Below, one piece after another: positions 51,425 to 60,766 of a stretch of DNA of 64,000 bases. A program made the position numbers and the translations under genes. Every line of letters starts with the position of its first letter. The first letter of the stretch is position 1. This DNA comes from Rhodobacteraceae bacterium UBA6213 (GTDB taxonomy: Bacteria; Pseudomonadota; Alphaproteobacteria; Rhodobacterales; Rhodobacteraceae), in the NCBI GenBank assembly GCA_002421605.1, contig DISJ01000005.1, positions 89,444 through 153,443 on the forward strand, read 5' to 3'. Below the pieces are notes generated by a model. That model ran no database searches and was not told where the DNA came from. It saw only the letters and a program-made list of their open reading frames with translations.

Positions 51425-52879
51425 TTAGACGCCGTCGTCGTCGCCGCCGATCAGCGTCGAGGTGAGGTTACCGCCAACAACGGTCATATCGACTTGGTTG
51501 CCCACGATATTGGCGCCAAGCACGATGTTCATGTTGAACGCGGTGACATCAACGATCGAATCTGCCGAGGCCGAGGCCTGACCGGTGACATACCCGTCAT
51601 CACCGTTCTGCGAACCCCACTGCCCGGCGTACCCGGAGTTGCCGCCGTTCCCGGTTGTGGCCGTTCCACCCGCACCACCGGCACCACCTTGCGCAGAGGC
51701 AAGCCCGCCCCATGCATGGCCACCGTAGCCATCACCGCTTTGTGCGCCAGAATAGGCATGGCCGCCGTCGTTGTTGTTGCCACCCGTGGCACCCGCCCAG
51801 CCGGCACCAAGGCCCGCACCAAAGGCATCGCCACCATCGGCATCGCCGCCTTTGCCACCTTCGGCATCGCCGCCGTTACCGGCGCGGCTCATATCGAACA
51901 GTGACAGGTCGATAAGCGCGAGGTCGACGTTCGAGCCGCCATCGCCGCCATCGTCGGCATCGCCGCCATCAGCGTCGCCGCCCTTGCCACCAGCCGCAAG
52001 GCCAAGGCCAAGCCCGACGCCAAGCGCGCCAGCGTTTCCACCACCGTCGCCGCCGTCGGCGTCGTCAGCTTCGGCTTTGCCACTGTCGCCGCCACCAGCC
52101 ACAGCGAAGCCACCAAGCGACACGGCGTGACCGCCATCGTCACCGTTCGCATCGGCGCCAGAGCCGCTGTTGCCACCTTCGCTACCAGAACTGATGCCGT
52201 CACCGGTTTCGGCTTTGCCGCCATCGGACTTGATATGGACATCAAATTTGTCGTCATTTTCCAGCTTGACGTCTTTGAGGTAGTCGTTGTCGACGATGTT
52301 GCCGGACTGCCCAATAACATTGGCACTGTCATTGCCAGCACCGGTCAGCGCGCCGCCGAGAATGTCCTTCATCGACTGGTCATTGCCGGGGTCATAGGCC
52401 ATGTGCGCGCCATTGCCGACAACAAAGATGTCACCGGTTTTGCTGTGGTTCAGGTTGATGTCAGCAAAATCGTCATCGCTGGGCTCCCACCCGTCCAGCC
52501 CGACCGTCACGGTCGTGTTAACGGTAGTGTCTACCGTTGTGTTGGACTCGTTGGTGGCCTTGTTCATGGCCGTATTCATGGCCTTGTTGTCAGCGTCGTT
52601 GTGCGCCTTGTTGGCGTTGAGGTTCAGGTTGGCGTTGCCGTTCAGGTTACCGTTGGCGTTGCCATTCAGGTTACCGTTACCGTTACCGTTACCATTGCTA
52701 TTGGTATTGTCATTTTCGCTGGAGCTGTATTGCCCCTGCGCTTGACCCTGAAGCTGACCCTGCGCCTGCGCTTCAAGTTGCGCTTGCAGTTGGCCCTGGT
52801 CTTGATCCTGGTCTTGGTCTTGGTCTTGATGCGGCCCACCGTGCCCGAACATGAAATTAGGATGTCTGGTGATTGTCAT
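51425..52879 (-). CDS. Low-complexity Gly/Asp/Asn/Gln-rich protein, probable type I secretion cargo
   Basis: A 484-residue protein with almost no ordinary globular sequence. Residues 15-50 are Gln-rich with a QDQD run. Residues 52-90 are Asn-rich with NGNGNGNGN and NLNGNAN repeats. Residues 90-125 are Asn/Thr/Lys-rich (NKAMNTAMNKATNES). Residues 125-230 are mixed. Residues 225-440 are Gly/Asp/Ala-rich (GGDADGGDADDGGDGG). The C-terminal 45 residues are hydrophobic-polar (FNMNIVLGANIVGNQVDM, ending GGDDDGV), as in uncleaved type I signals. There are no Cys and no RTX nonapeptides. Position upstream of the exporter and a dedicated terminator support the cargo role. Function unknown, perhaps a surface or matrix protein. 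Confidence 0.8.
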   Translation of the reverse strand: MTITRHPNFMFGHGGPHQDQDQDQDQDQGQLQAQLEAQAQGQLQGQAQGQYSSSENDNTNSNGNGNGNGNLNGNANGNLNGNANLNLNANKAHNDADNKAMNTAMNKATNESNTTVDTTVNTTVTVGLDGWEPSDDDFADINLNHSKTGDIFVVGNGAHMAYDPGNDQSMKDILGGALTGAGNDSANVIGQSGNIVDNDYLKDVKLENDDKFDVHIKSDGGKAETGDGISSGSEGGNSGSGADANGDDGGHAVSLGGFAVAGGGDSGKAEADDADGGDGGGNAGALGVGLGLGLAAGGKGGDADGGDADDGGDGGSNVDLALIDLSLFDMSRAGNGGDAEGGKGGDADGGDAFGAGLGAGWAGATGGNNNDGGHAYSGAQSGDGYGGHAWGGLASAQGGAGGAGGTATTGNGGNSGYAGQWGSQNGDDGYVTGQASASADSIVDVTAFNMNIVLGANIVGNQVDMTVVGGNLTSTLIGGDDDGV

Positions 52880-53753
52880 TTCTCAGTCTCCCGTTTGCAC
52901 CGGAGGGACCGCTATTCATCTATAAAGCGGCATACCTTCAGGGTGCGTTACATGAATATTAAGATGGTTCTCAGGCAGATTCCGAACTCGCGGGTTGCGA
53001 GCGAAACCTTGGATTTCGACTTTTTTGCAGTTTCCCCCCTTTCTTTAGCTGGAACCAATAAACTGGCCCCATCTGGCAGCGCCTACCTGCAGATATCCCG
53101 TTCTGCGGTGGCCTTTTACGCCGGGAAGATCGCACATGGCGCTCTACCCAGTCTGCCAATCATCTGCGCGGGGCGGCGCTGTGGGTAGCCGGAAATACGG
53201 TCTATCCCGGGGTTTTTGTATTTTTTTTATTTATTGTCAGTATGTTACACTACGAACCACGCGCTTAACCGTGCGAATTTTCGGCGCAACCGCTTGACGC
53301 CCAGATCAAACGGAGTACCACGCGCCAGTCTGGCGGAACAACATGTCAGACGGCCTGATCGCGTGGTGCAGCTACCCCGTAAAGGGTACGAAACCGCCGC
53401 CACGCTGCACAGATTTCCCTGATTCCTTTGGCGGTTCGAACGCAGGAACCGGGGCGCTACGATGTTGGCCGCCGCGCGCGCAGGTCGCTTGCGCGCCGCC
53501 ACCGTGCCGCCAGCGCTGCTCTCAAATGAACTGAAGTTTTTACCACATATTGTGGAGCACAGATCTTCAGCCGCTAGATGCGGCAGGATATTTTAAGTTC
53601 ATGTATTTGAATAAATAAATTGCGCTACTAGTCCTTTAGGATAGGTGAAAATTTGCTCGGATTATGTATACTATGGGCGGGGTAATACACACTTCTCGCG
53701 CGTTACGCCAAGGTTAGGGCGGAGCCGTAGTTGGGTATGTTGGGGGGACAGAC
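52880..53753. other. 874-base divergent regulatory region, AT-richer
   Basis: The gap separates the low-complexity cargo gene (minus) and the LuxR gene (plus). It contains AT-rich islands at 53215-53265 and 53560-53700 in otherwise GC-rich DNA. Small open frames on both strands lack domain character. Such a long gap suggests complex control or lost genes. Confidence 0.5.
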
Positions 53754-54479
53754 ATGCAAGCGCATTTTGCGAGCAGGTTGGGGTATGTGCATTCGACCGC
53801 CAGTGACGAGTTGCCACGCGCCGTTGTACTGAGCTCACGTCACTATTTTCCGAACAGCTTGCTGCGTTCAGTAAATGGGGAAATAGGAACTCTTCTGATC
53901 GAACGATTGGATTCGCTTGAGGTATACTTTTCTCTCAACACCGAAGCACGCGCAAATATTTCACTATTGATCATTGGCGAAGAGTTCGCTTTTGAACTCG
54001 CACGCCTTGATGTGAACCAGAAGCTTTGGCTTCAATCAATACCGGTTGCACTTGCATATCAAGACGTGAGATTGCCAAAAGCCGTCTTGACCACAAAAGA
54101 CGTTTCGTCGCTCATCCGGAGTTATATTCCAATGAATGTGCGATTCGATATCTTTATTTCGATAATCCAACTTTTGGTTGATGGAGGCGTCTATATACCA
54201 CAAGAGGTCGGCAGCTTTCGTGCGGAGGTCAACACTTCCAACACGCCAAAGAAAAGCAGCCTTGATGGGCCACTTTCAAAGAGCGCGCGGCTTGGTGCGC
54301 TATCAATGCGCGAGATGGAGGTGCTAGAGCTGATTGCAAGAGGCAAGCAAAACAAAAGTATTGCCGCCGAGCTTGACCTTTCAGAGCATACTGTGAAACT
54401 GCACACGCACAATATAATTCACAAACTTCGTGTGAATAACAGAACTGGTGCGGCGGCTCTCTATCTTTCCAGTGATTGA
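53754..54479 (+). CDS. LuxR-type transcription regulator (CsgD/VpsT-like layout)
   Basis: A 241-residue regulator. The C-terminal helix-turn-helix domain is standard for LuxR/FixJ proteins: LGALSMREMEVLELIARGKQ, NKSIAAELDLSEHTVKLHTHNIIHKL, then NNRTGAAALYL. The N-terminal 150 residues have a receiver-like pattern (LLIIGEEFAFELARLDVNQK, VALAYQDVRLPKAVLTTKDVSS) but without a clear phosphoacceptor Asp, as in CsgD/VpsT-type biofilm regulators. A GGGGGGACAGAC site precedes the ATG. It diverges from the low-complexity protein gene and is its most likely regulator. Confidence 0.87.
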   Translation: MQAHFASRLGYVHSTASDELPRAVVLSSRHYFPNSLLRSVNGEIGTLLIERLDSLEVYFSLNTEARANISLLIIGEEFAFELARLDVNQKLWLQSIPVALAYQDVRLPKAVLTTKDVSSLIRSYIPMNVRFDIFISIIQLLVDGGVYIPQEVGSFRAEVNTSNTPKKSSLDGPLSKSARLGALSMREMEVLELIARGKQNKSIAAELDLSEHTVKLHTHNIIHKLRVNNRTGAAALYLSSD

Positions 54480-54480
54480 T

Positions 54481-55014
54481 ATGGCATCCGGGCAGGAAAC
54501 GGAGCCGAGAGTTGCCAAGACGGATGGCGGCGAGTTCAGTTTGCAGGACATTTTGCTTCGCCTTGGTCAGTTGAATTACTCTTGGACAAATACCGAAAGT
54601 CTGTTGATTCACTTGATTGCAGGATTGGCGCCGGTCAATATGCAGGTCGCCACCGTGATATTCCTGACGCTGAATACAACAAGAGCGCGGCTTGATCTTG
54701 TCGAGCGGTTAGCGAAACTTGGCCCGACGCCAAAGCAACTTGCATTAGAAGTTCTTTCCATAACGCGAGTTCTTGCAAAATACTCCGCCTTGCGTAACCG
54801 TTACAACCACTGCATTTATTCTTTTGACAAAGACGGCACCACGATAAGTTCCATTCAGATGCGAATCTCTGACCGTAAGGATGATATACGCTTTGGCCGA
54901 TCGCAGCTAATGAATGCGCAGGAACTTCTGTTGATCGATACGTCGATTTCCGAAATCCAAAATCTCAACCGGCAAATCTGGGCGTTGATAACGAAATACA
55001 GCTTTCCGGCGTAA
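54481..55014 (+). CDS. Hypothetical helical protein with HEPN-like R-x4-H motif
   Basis: A 177-residue soluble, mainly helical protein. The segment ALRNRYNHCIYSF contains R-N-x3-H (RNRYNH), the same form as the catalytic motif of HEPN-fold RNases and of HEPN-like non-catalytic proteins. Helices on both sides (TNTESLLIHLIAGLAP, TRARLDLVERLAKLG) fit a four-helix bundle. The ATG at 54481 lies 1 base after the LuxR stop; a GTG at 54448 inside the LuxR gene is an alternative. Probably co-transcribed with luxR. No partner toxin or antitoxin gene is visible, so function is open. Confidence 0.7.
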   Translation: MASGQETEPRVAKTDGGEFSLQDILLRLGQLNYSWTNTESLLIHLIAGLAPVNMQVATVIFLTLNTTRARLDLVERLAKLGPTPKQLALEVLSITRVLAKYSALRNRYNHCIYSFDKDGTTISSIQMRISDRKDDIRFGRSQLMNAQELLLIDTSISEIQNLNRQIWALITKYSFPA

Positions 55015-55108
55015 TTACCCCCTACTCGGGCGGGTCAGACGGCCAGCGTGCGGGATCTTGTGTGAAGGTGCGAGCCGCAAGGCCTGACAGGCAAGCCAAA
55101 GGTGCGGC

Positions 55109-56146
55109 TCATCGCGCATAGCCCGTCATTTCCAGATATCCGACGCCGCCATGGCTACCAGAAATTGCCACCGGGCCTTCCCAATAAGGCACCGAGGTGT
55201 CCATCCATGCGTCGGAATTCAGCGCCATGACGTTCACATCGATGCCCCGCTCGGGCAGGCGAACGCGCCATTCCACGGGCAAGGTGCGCCCGGCGACGGT
55301 GTGGCGGGCCAAGGGTGTTGCGACGAAAGCCCCGTCTGGAAAAGCCTGCGCGCTGCCGTCTGCACCGATCCATGTGGCAGAGGTGTAATCCGTGGCACCG
55401 CGCAGCACGAAGCCCATCAGCTTGTCACCCGTGTCAAAGGACAGCGAGAACCAGTCCCAGCCAAGTTGATCTTGCGCCAGCGGCTGCGACGACCACTCGC
55501 GGTCCAACCACGCCGTGCCGGTGACCGGGACTTCGCCTTCGGGCAAGGTGACGGTGCCCGATACCTGATAGAAGGGTTGCGAATAATAGTAGCTCGCCTG
55601 CCCTGCGGCGGATTTTACGGAATACCCGTCTTGCCCATGCAGCACCAAGGGGCCGGTCGCGGTGAGCTCGACATCATAAGCAAAATCCGGCCCCGAGGCA
55701 TTCAGGCGCAAATGGTCGAAATCTGGCCCCGCCATCGCCCACTCGTCGATCCAGGCTGAAAACGGGGCCGCCTCTACGCCAGCTTGCCCGATCCCGCCGC
55801 GGGCCAGCCGCTCTGCAACAAAATGTGCCTTGGGCGTTGTTACCGCGGCGTGGCCCATCCAAAGCTGCGGTGTTGCCCAGCCTTGCCCGTCGCGGGAGGC
55901 AAGAGCCGAGCGGAACAGCGTCCATTGAAGCCCGTAGGGCGTGCCGTCCGGGCCGGTCAGGTTGGCCGTCAGATACCACCACTCGATACGAAAGGCCGGG
56001 TGCGCGCCGTGGTCGGCGGGAAACTGCAGCTGGGTTCCGGGCACCGGTTGGGCAAAATCTTGCGCCGTTGTGCCAAGCCCGGCAAAACCCTGCGCGATGG
56101 CCTGTGTCGGTAGCCACAGCAAAAGGACCAGCGCCCTAACGTTCAT
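55109..56146 (-). CDS. AttH/CrtC-like lipocalin-domain secreted protein
   Basis: A 345-residue protein with a Sec signal peptide (LVLLLWLPTQAIA). Two lipocalin-like beta-barrels of the AttH/carotenoid-hydratase type follow: the signature FRIEWWYLTANL in the first, GTAWLDREWSSQPLAQDQLGWDWFSL in the second, and the C-terminal VGYLEMTGYAR. Despite the CrtC resemblance it is not in a carotenoid operon. It overlaps the FtsX-type permease gene and is the third gene of an ABC-exporter set, so it probably handles a hydrophobic molecule in the periplasm. Confidence 0.88.
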   Translation of the reverse strand: MNVRALVLLLWLPTQAIAQGFAGLGTTAQDFAQPVPGTQLQFPADHGAHPAFRIEWWYLTANLTGPDGTPYGLQWTLFRSALASRDGQGWATPQLWMGHAAVTTPKAHFVAERLARGGIGQAGVEAAPFSAWIDEWAMAGPDFDHLRLNASGPDFAYDVELTATGPLVLHGQDGYSVKSAAGQASYYYSQPFYQVSGTVTLPEGEVPVTGTAWLDREWSSQPLAQDQLGWDWFSLSFDTGDKLMGFVLRGATDYTSATWIGADGSAQAFPDGAFVATPLARHTVAGRTLPVEWRVRLPERGIDVNVMALNSDAWMDTSVPYWEGPVAISGSHGGVGYLEMTGYAR

Positions 56147-58514
56147 TGCGAAACACCCCCAGCAGTTGCACTGGTGGCGTGCGCGAAAGTCGCCAAGCAG
56201 GCCACATCGCCGCAAGAACGGCCGCCACCAAGGCAAGCCCGCCCAAACGCACGTAATCAAGTGGAAACAGATACATCGGCAAGCGCCAGCCGAACGCCTC
56301 GACATTCACCACCGCCAGCAATGCCCAGGCTAGCGCCAAGCCAAGCGGCAGGGCAAACGCCGCCGTCAGCGCGGCCAGCACCACCGCGCGCAACAGTTCC
56401 AGTGCCGCCAACCGCCGCCGCGTCAGCCCCAGCGCCCAGATCGGTGCCAGTTGTGGCAAGCGCATGGCCGCAAGCGTCAGAAGGCTGAGCATCATGGCAA
56501 AACCAGCAACGGACAGCGTCAGAATGTTCAGCGCAGTGGTCACTGTGAACGTCCGCTCGAACACCGACATCGAAAACTCCTTGATCGACGCCTGATCGAC
56601 AATTGCGCTGTCAGCAACGCCCAGCTGATCGCGCAACGCGGTGCGCAAGGCGTCGCGCTCTGCAGGATCAACGCGCACCCCAAAGCGCAGGGCAATCACC
56701 TCCGGGAACAGGCGACGGAACACTGGTTCGGTCAGGATGACCTGCCCGACCGGGTTGCCATAATCGCCATAAACCCCCACCACCGGAAAAGGGACGCCCG
56801 GAGCGATTTCAACAACATCCCCAAGATCAAGCCCAGCCCGTCGGAACAGCTGTTCGTTGACGAGCATGCCCTCGCCACGCGCCAATGTGTCCCAGACGTT
56901 TGGCACGGCACGCAGAAACCGCCAGTTATCGCGATAGGTTACATGATCGCGTGCGCCGTAGATCTTGGCTGGCAAGCCCGCGACCCGCTGCTCGGTGAAC
57001 AAGACCGGCAAGACCGCCTCGGCAAGAAAAGTGCTGATCGCCGTGGCCTGTGCTGCATCTTGGGCGTTTACATACAGTTCCGAGGCCAGCCGCTGATCGA
57101 GAAAGTCTGCAAAGGTCAGGCGAAACGACGAAACCATGGTCGACACACCAACATTGGCCGTCATCGCGAGCAATAGCGCCATCAGTGCCAGCGATAACCC
57201 CGGCAGTTGCTGGTGCGTATCGGCCCAGAACCACTGCGCCACGGGCGCACGCGCGCGCGCCTCGCCCAACCGCAGCATCAAAGCCAACAGTGGCGGCAGG
57301 GCAAGCGCCCCGCCAATCAACAGCGCACCCAGCATCAGGAATCCGGCCATCAGCCCATGCCCCCAAAACGTAATCGCCCCTGACAGCGCAAGCAGCGCCA
57401 GCGAGAGCGCCGCTTGCCCCGATCTCTGGTGCGCCATGACCCAAGCACGCGGCTGTGCGCCAGCCAAAAGCGGCATCCGGGCCAGTGACCAAAGCGCGCC
57501 GCCCGCAGCCAAGGCCGTGCCCCCCATCGCCATCGCAAGCCCCGACAGCCACCACGACGGGTGCAAGGAAAGCGAACCCGACACGTCGGCCCCGTAAAGC
57601 CCGCGCAGGGTTGCCGCTACATCCGGCAGCAGCGCCGCTGCCACGACGTAGCCAAGCGCCACGCCAATAGCCCCCGCCGCCAAAGCCAGGCCGGCAAGTT
57701 CGATCGCCATCAGTGCAATCAACCGCCGCAACGGCGCACCCAATGCCCGCAAAGTGCGCACCACCGGCCTGCGCTGTTCAAACGCCAACCCGATCGCGCC
57801 ATGCACGATGAACAGGCCAACGGCAAATGAAAGCAAGCCGAAGGCCGTCAGGTTCAAATGAAAACTGTCGGTCAAGCGGGCAACATCGCTGCCATCCTCG
57901 GCGGTGCTTGCGATCAGGTCGGGTGCGATTTCGGCCAGCGGGCGGCGGGTCAACGGCTGCACAGGGGCAACCAGCAAACGGTCAATCTGATCCGCGCGGT
58001 CCAGCAGGCGCTGCGCCACGCCGATATCGGTAATTGCCGTATTGGGCGCAATCTTGGGCGCGATCACGCCTTCTGCTCCTGCCTCGGCCAAGCGCGCCAA
58101 GGTATCGGCGCGCGCAAACACTTGCCCCGCACCCAAAAAAAACGCCCCAAGATCGGTGGCATGGTCTGCGGACACCGGGCCAATATCGCGCGGCGCTGTC
58201 AAAGGGTCGATCCCGATCAGCCGCACCCCGCCCAGTCTTCCCTCAACAACAGGAGACACATTCCAGCCAGCCCGCCGCAACGCGATATAAGTCTGTTGCG
58301 AAATCGCCTCGCCGCCGCGTGCGGTGATCTGGGCATAGCTGCCTTCGCCAAGGGTTGCCGCCGCGGCGCTATAGCTTGCCCGCGCCTCGACATTTATCGC
58401 CTGCACGCCCGACCAAAGCGCCGTGCCCAAGGCCAGCCCGGCCAGCAATGTGATCAGTTGCAAAGGGTTGCGCCGCCAATGCCCCAAAAGCGCTGAAAGG
58501 ATGGCCCAGGTCAC
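56136..58514 (-). CDS. FtsX-type ABC transporter permease
   Basis: A 792-residue permease with two FtsX/MacB-like units. The N-terminal helix (LITLLAGLALGTALWSGVQA) is followed by a periplasmic domain of about 220 residues, then a first set of helices (LLSFAVGLFIVHGAIGLAFEQRRPVVRTLRALG). A long middle with four more helices, a second periplasmic domain and the final three helices follow. The GTG start at 58514 overlaps the ATPase stop (GTGA), so the genes are coupled. It is likely a mechanotransmission-type exporter or lipid-moving system. Confidence 0.88.
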   Translation of the reverse strand: MTWAILSALLGHWRRNPLQLITLLAGLALGTALWSGVQAINVEARASYSAAAATLGEGSYAQITARGGEAISQQTYIALRRAGWNVSPVVEGRLGGVRLIGIDPLTAPRDIGPVSADHATDLGAFFLGAGQVFARADTLARLAEAGAEGVIAPKIAPNTAITDIGVAQRLLDRADQIDRLLVAPVQPLTRRPLAEIAPDLIASTAEDGSDVARLTDSFHLNLTAFGLLSFAVGLFIVHGAIGLAFEQRRPVVRTLRALGAPLRRLIALMAIELAGLALAAGAIGVALGYVVAAALLPDVAATLRGLYGADVSGSLSLHPSWWLSGLAMAMGGTALAAGGALWSLARMPLLAGAQPRAWVMAHQRSGQAALSLALLALSGAITFWGHGLMAGFLMLGALLIGGALALPPLLALMLRLGEARARAPVAQWFWADTHQQLPGLSLALMALLLAMTANVGVSTMVSSFRLTFADFLDQRLASELYVNAQDAAQATAISTFLAEAVLPVLFTEQRVAGLPAKIYGARDHVTYRDNWRFLRAVPNVWDTLARGEGMLVNEQLFRRAGLDLGDVVEIAPGVPFPVVGVYGDYGNPVGQVILTEPVFRRLFPEVIALRFGVRVDPAERDALRTALRDQLGVADSAIVDQASIKEFSMSVFERTFTVTTALNILTLSVAGFAMMLSLLTLAAMRLPQLAPIWALGLTRRRLAALELLRAVVLAALTAAFALPLGLALAWALLAVVNVEAFGWRLPMYLFPLDYVRLGGLALVAAVLAAMWPAWRLSRTPPVQLLGVFRNER

Positions 58515-59161
58515 GTTAGCCGACCGGCGCGAAGATGCAGCCGGCGGGCCATGCGCGATGCCAGCCGTTCGGAATGTGTGGCCAGGATCAGCCCCGCGCC
58601 CGTCTCTTCGACCAACTCGCACAGCAGCGCAAACACCGTGTCCGCCGTTGCCTCATCTAGGTTTCCGGTGGGTTCGTCGGCCAGAACCAGCTTTGGCTGC
58701 GCTGCCAGCGTTCGGGCGATGGCCACACGTTGTTGTTGGCCGCCAGACAGCTGTTCGGGGTATTTGTGCAAATGCTCGCCCAGACCAAGACGATCTGCCA
58801 GCGCCTGCGCGCGGTCCGGATCATGGCGCCCGGCCAAGCGCGCCTGAAAGGCGATATTGGCAGCAACCGTCAGCGAAGGGATCAGGTTGAACTGCTGAAA
58901 GATCACCCCAACCGTGCCCCGCCGCAGCGCCGCGCGGCCCACATCATTCAGCGGTGTCAGATCGGTTCCCTCAATGGCCACCACGCCGCTGTCGGCGCTA
59001 TCCAACCCGCCGATCAGGTGCAGCAAAGTGCTTTTGCCAGACCCAGACTCGCCGGTCAGCGCAAGCATGTCGCTTCTGTCCATGCTGAAAGACACACCCC
59101 GCAGCACCGCGGCCTCTGCCCCCGGGTAGGTCTTGGTCACATCATGAATATCCAGCAACAT
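58511..59161 (-). CDS. MacB/LolD-type ABC transporter ATP-binding protein
   Basis: A 216-residue ATPase: Walker A TGESGSGKSTLLHLIGGLD, Q-loop GVIFQQFNLIPSLTV, signature LSGGQQQRVAIARTLA, Walker B LVLADEPTGNLDE and H-loop ATHS. The sequence is of the LolD/MacB/FtsE class that pairs with FtsX-type permeases. The start at 59161 (MLLDIHDVTKTYPG) is chosen by family alignment. First gene of the ATPase-permease-lipocalin operon. Confidence 0.94.
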   Translation of the reverse strand: MLLDIHDVTKTYPGAEAAVLRGVSFSMDRSDMLALTGESGSGKSTLLHLIGGLDSADSGVVAIEGTDLTPLNDVGRAALRRGTVGVIFQQFNLIPSLTVAANIAFQARLAGRHDPDRAQALADRLGLGEHLHKYPEQLSGGQQQRVAIARTLAAQPKLVLADEPTGNLDEATADTVFALLCELVEETGAGLILATHSERLASRMARRLHLRAGRLT

Positions 59162-59462
59162 CAAACACCCCCTTTGGCCCAGCATAGGCCGTGACACGCC
59201 ATTGGAAAGTGTCCGATCAAAGCTGGATCGCATTCCCTGACCTCAAAGGAAAGATGCTCACTCGACCAACACCGGAAGCACGTTCAGAGCCCAAAGCCAG
59301 CCAATAGCGCCGCCCGGGAGGTTCAGATTGTTCGCGTCAGCCTCAGCGATAAGCGAAAAATCTCCGCCCCGGTGGGTGGCTGCGACGGGCTTGCATCGGG
59401 GTGAGTGGCGGAGGTGGCAGGCGAATGCGAGCCAGTCTCAGTTTGCCGCAATAGGTGCGATT
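59162..59462. other. Intergenic, no gene seen
   Basis: Between the ABC operon start and the IS6 remnant. It should contain the ABC operon promoter on the minus strand and the outer end of the insertion sequence; the inverted repeat could not be identified. Confidence 0.4.
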
Positions 59463-60159
59463 CTATGCGGAACAGAGTTGGCACCACTCAGATAGAGCAG
59501 CGGCGCAGTTGATCTCGAAATTCTCTCGGCTCTAAAGATGCCTTTTCTGGTTGAACGGTTGTGGACCGAGTGGTGTGTGGCGACGAATTTCTGTTAGGTT
59601 CGCATGCTGCGGAACCGCTACATTGCGCGTTCTCGGCGTCGAAACGGCAGCTGCAAATTCTCGGCCCGATTGTTGAGGCAGCGGCCGGTTTCCTGTTATC
59701 TGCGTTGCCGATGACCTTCATAGCAGCGCCGTAGGGTCGAAGTTTGTCGGTCACAAAGATATGCGGGTTGTCGTGCCGTTGCATCGTTTTCCAAAGGAAC
59801 TTCAATTCGGTCTTACGATCGCGGCGCTTTATTGCGATTCTTTCGAAATCTTCCCTTTCATGATCGAGCGAGCGCCAAAGGTAGTGCTGCTCGCCACGTA
59901 TTTTCACTAACACTTCATCCAGATGTCATTTCCAATTCGAAAGAGCACGAAGCTGCTGAACCCGTTTTCTTCGGATCTCCGCGGCAAACACCAACCCAAT
60001 CCGGCTCCACCAGAACCTCACCGCCTCGTGGCTGGTTTTGATCCCGCGCTCGTCCAGCAGGTCCTCGACGTTGCGATGCGACAGCGGGAAGCGGATGCAC
60101 AACATGACGGCCAGTCGAATGACCTCGGGCGAGGTTTGAAGTACTGCAACGGCGTACAT
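59463..60159 (-). pseudogene. IS6-family transposase pseudogene
   Basis: The minus strand encodes most of an IS6/IS26-type transposase: SPEVIRLAVMLCIRFPLS, NVEDLLDERGIKTSHEAV, RFWWSRIGLVFAAEIRRKR, HLDEVLVKIRGEQHYLWRSL, FVTDKLRPYGAAM, then in another frame NNRAENLQLPFRRRERAM. Lesions are a Trp-to-stop TGA after SNWK (about 59924), a frameshift after NADNR (about 59690) and at least two more stops in the last third. The N-terminal zinc-ribbon part is also altered. It is inactive. Confidence 0.88.
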
Positions 60160-60766
60160 TGGGTCATTGCGCGAGGCAAGGCGAGCGACTGGTCCGCGTC
60201 AACCAATATTCCCCTGACACTGCAGCGCCCTGCGTTGCTGCGAACTGCATACAGTTTGAGGTTTGTCCAGCCTGATGTGTTCAACGCGCTGGAGTAGGGC
60301 TTCCTTTGAGCCGCCGTCCGACGCGCCTTTAGGTGGGTGCGGAGATTTGCAAATTGTAGGCGCAATGCGCGGCGTTCCCTTTGGTAGCGAAAAGAACCGC
60401 CACTTCCCCCGGTCGAAGTGTCGGCAGGCAAGAAATTGCCGATCATGGCGGCACCCAAATGCACCCACGAATTGCTCGCAATGGCACGTATTTTAGCAGG
60501 TGCATGCGCCTCGCGCGACTATTGCTGAGTTGGTCCCAGGAAACGCCTTATCCCTGCCGTAATCCGGACGAATTTCGTCGGCAGGCTACTGAATCTTGAC
60601 GGTCCATAAGCCTACGCGAGCGGCGGCCGGCCACCAATGGATATGGCGATGTGGTCCGGTCCTAATGCGCGCGTGATCGGACGATCGACTGCATCTAGAC
60701 GACGGAAATCCGCCGACCCCAAAATTTAGACTTTGCGCCCGAATCCAATTGTTGCAGGATCTCGCC
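60160..60766. other. 607-base region without a supported gene
   Basis: Several short frames on both strands are arginine- and serine-rich and share no recognisable domain. The stretch may include the outer part of the decayed insertion sequence and the promoter of the downstream cytochrome genes. Confidence 0.45.

Noticed and set aside
52560..52860. CRISPR-like short repeats
   Set aside because: The repeats are 6 bases long, contiguous and in frame within a coding sequence; there are no spacers.
51425..52879. RTX toxin/adhesin identity for the Gly/Asp-rich protein
   Set aside because: No GGxGxDxUx nonapeptide arrays can be found. Gly/Asp content alone does not make an RTX protein.
52127..53188. 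353-codon plus-strand frame opposite the low-complexity gene
   Set aside because: Its Val/Thr/Ile repeats mirror the Gly/Asp/Asn codons of the minus-strand gene. The minus frame has a good ribosome site, an ordered context with the exporter and a terminator.
55109..56146. Carotenoid 1,2-hydratase (crtC) label
   Set aside because: The lipocalin domains resemble CrtC, but there are no carotenoid genes nearby and the operon is an ABC exporter, so AttH-like is the safer call.
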